Shown here piece by piece: positions 7,219 to 8,700 of a stretch of 8,700 nt of DNA. Position numbers and translations under genes: made by a program. Origin of the DNA: Chlamydiia bacterium (GTDB lineage Bacteria > Chlamydiota > Chlamydiia > Chlamydiales > Simkaniaceae); contig JAGROF010000029.1 of NCBI GenBank assembly GCA_020440405.1, forward strand, positions 1-8,700, in the 5' to 3' direction. Below the pieces are notes generated by a model that saw nothing but the letters and a program-made list of their open reading frames with translations, did not search any database and was not told where the DNA came from. Each line of letters starts with the position of its first letter. The first letter of the stretch is position 1.

Positions 7219-7265
7219 TCTCTAAACCTAAATTATGAGAAAAAAATTTCTACGCTAAGTTGAAA

Positions 7266-8663
7266 ATGAAGTCCGCGAATATAAAAAGATCGTCTCATCA
7301 TCAACTCACCAGGCACCCCGTTGCTAGTTTGCGTGAACTTTTTACCCTAGCTTTTCCTCTTATCCTCACGACATTCTCTGCAAGCCTTCTGAACCTTACA
7401 GACCGCTTTCTTCTTTCCCACTTTTCTCAAGACGCTTGGAAAGCTTGTTGCTCTGCAATGAACCTTCTCTACCTCCCACAGCTCGGGCTTATCATCATTG
7501 CCTCGATCTCTCAAGCTTTTGTCGGACATTTCAAGGGCGCTAGGCAAGATAAAATGATCGGCCCCTTCATTTGGCAGATGATCTATTTTTCTTTATCAAC
7601 TATTCTTCTGACCTATCCTCTCATTCTGATTGGAAAGCTCTACTTGCAAGATATCGAAGTCGAAAAGGACGCAAAGATCTACTTCCAGGTTCTTGCCATT
7701 GCAAACTTCCTCTATCCCCTAGGGGCGACCCTAGCTTCTTTCTATACAGGGCGGGGGAAAAACAGCATCGTCCTCATCACAAACTTTTCGATCCAAGTTC
7801 TCAATATTTTCCTTGATATTCTCCTGATCTTTGGAATTCAAGGCGTTCTCCCCCCTCAAGGAGTCTTTGGAGCGGCCATTGCAACAGTTATTTCTCAATC
7901 GACCTACTGTGTCATTCTCTTTTTCCTTTTTCGACAAAAACGGCATGCTCCTTTTTTCTCTACGAATACCTGGAAACTCAACCCTCCTCTCCTTTGGCAG
8001 GGGTTAAAAACAGGAATTCCCCGCTCTCTCGGTCGAACAATTGCTGTCGGAGCTTGGACAATTGCAACATATTTTCTCATCCAGAAAGGGGGAGACTACC
8101 TCCTTGTTCATTCCTTCGGCCTCACAATTTTCGTTATTCTCAGCTTTATCAATGACGGGATGGGACAAGCTCTTTTGACCTTTAACTCCCACACACTCGC
8201 CAGCAATACCTCCCACCACTTTAGAAAAAGCCTGCGCACCTCGCTATATTTTACTGGAATTACTGCGATCATTCTTGCGATTCCCCTTCTTCTCTTCCCA
8301 GAAAAAATCATTGCTATTTTTATTAAAGACCCTCTATCTATCCAATCGCAATTCTACCTCAAAGAATGTTGCTTCTGGGTCTGGATTGCAATCATTGGAA
8401 GTGGAATCAATCGAATCGGAGCCAGCTTAATCACTGCTGCGCGAGACACCCTCTTCTATGCCTGCTGCTTAACATTGCAGTGGATTACCCTTTGTATCCC
8501 TGTCTTTATTGGAATCGAGAAACTCGGGATGTCCCCTTCAAAATTCTTCCTGATTGAAGGAGTAAACACGGGGCTGATGGGGGTAATTTTTATCATTCGA
8601 TTCTTCAAAGAGCCCTACAGACAATTGGGCTCCCAATCTATTCGAATTAAACTATATCAATAA
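7266..8663 (+). CDS. MATE-family multidrug/solute antiporter
   Basis: Inner-membrane cation-coupled exporter of the MATE (NorM/DinF) family, 465 residues from ATG 7266, in the normal range of about 450-480. A TTG two codons upstream (7260) is possible but less likely. A short basic N-terminus of about 20 residues precedes roughly 12 hydrophobic segments in two six-helix halves. Family marks are FPLILTTFSASLLNLTDRFLL (helix 1), ISQAFVGHFKGA (helix 2), the FYTGRGKNSIVLITNFSIQVLN segment leading to LDILLIFG (about 155-192), GVFGAAIATVISQ (about 200-213), GIPRSLGR (start of the second half, about 251-258) and GSGINRIGASLITAARDTLFYA near helix 10-11. The loop that mirrors VGHFKGA in the second half (GQALLTFNSHTLASN) is degenerate. 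It is divergent from the oppA pair, without a Shine-Dalgarno sequence. Its TAA overlaps a possible next ATG (TAATG). The substrate could be drugs, metabolites or envelope precursors; sequence alone does not tell. Confidence 0.9.
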   Translation: MKSANIKRSSHHQLTRHPVASLRELFTLAFPLILTTFSASLLNLTDRFLLSHFSQDAWKACCSAMNLLYLPQLGLIIIASISQAFVGHFKGARQDKMIGPFIWQMIYFSLSTILLTYPLILIGKLYLQDIEVEKDAKIYFQVLAIANFLYPLGATLASFYTGRGKNSIVLITNFSIQVLNIFLDILLIFGIQGVLPPQGVFGAAIATVISQSTYCVILFFLFRQKRHAPFFSTNTWKLNPPLLWQGLKTGIPRSLGRTIAVGAWTIATYFLIQKGGDYLLVHSFGLTIFVILSFINDGMGQALLTFNSHTLASNTSHHFRKSLRTSLYFTGITAIILAIPLLLFPEKIIAIFIKDPLSIQSQFYLKECCFWVWIAIIGSGINRIGASLITAARDTLFYACCLTLQWITLCIPVFIGIEKLGMSPSKFFLIEGVNTGLMGVIFIIRFFKEPYRQLGSQSIRIKLYQ

Positions 8664-8700
8664 TGAATATACCCAAACAACTTCAAAAGTTGGTTTTGGG
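8663..8700 (+). CDS. Possible start of the next gene after the MATE exporter (partial, runs off right edge)
   Basis: An ATG at 8663-8665 overlaps the MATE stop codon by one base (TAATG), an arrangement typical of coupled genes. The frame stays open for the 12 codons available and starts MNIPKQLQKLVL. No family can be recognised from so little sequence and there is no Shine-Dalgarno sequence, so this rests on the overlap alone. Confidence 0.4.
   Translation, partial: MNIPKQLQKLVL

Noticed and set aside
1..8700. A defence, secretion or other novel multi-gene system spanning the window
   Set aside because: All complete genes belong to known transport or metabolic families in separate transcription units, and no conserved association among them is evident from the sequence.

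Overview
The window looks like a piece of a chlamydia-like (Parachlamydiales-type) bacterial chromosome. The reasons are a tandem pair of divergent OppA-type lipoproteins with no permease or ATPase genes beside them, a MATE exporter, an outer-membrane efflux lipoprotein, moderate GC content and almost no Shine-Dalgarno sequences before the starts. This placement is inference: there is no rRNA or other phylogenetic marker here, and another Gram-negative lineage is possible. The window is gene-dense and I see no tRNA, rRNA, CRISPR array, transposase or phage gene. The longest non-coding stretch is 114 bases.

Layout from left to right: (1) On the minus strand, a NodT/OprM-type outer-membrane efflux lipoprotein (57-1496). 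Its stop overlaps a possible downstream start (ATGA, 60-57), so it probably belongs to an efflux operon that continues off the left edge. (2) A 65-base AT-rich divergent intergenic region. (3) On the plus strand, gshF (1562-3946), a bifunctional glutamate-cysteine ligase/glutathione synthetase fusion. (4) A 74-base convergent gap with an imperfect inverted repeat built of CACAGAG/CTCTGTG units; its left arm runs into the 3' end of gshF. (5) On the minus strand, two paralogous SBP_bac_5 (OppA-like) lipoprotein genes, 7151-5610 followed by 5613-4021, overlapping by 4 bases (ATGA) and so a two-gene operon. (6) A 114-base divergent region with a plausible sigma70-type promoter for the oppA pair. 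(7) On the plus strand, a MATE-family multidrug/solute antiporter (7266-8663). Its stop overlaps a possible next start (TAATG), suggesting another operon that runs off the right edge.

The theme is envelope transport plus thiol redox: export (efflux channel, MATE), peptide or peptide-like uptake (OppA pair) and glutathione synthesis. Nothing ties these into one pathway, and I do not see a new multi-gene system. The points most worth a second look are the loss in both OppA paralogs of the Asp that normally anchors the peptide amino terminus, the palindromic repeat that seems to have supplied the last codons of gshF, and the presence of a fused GshF in a probable chlamydial relative.
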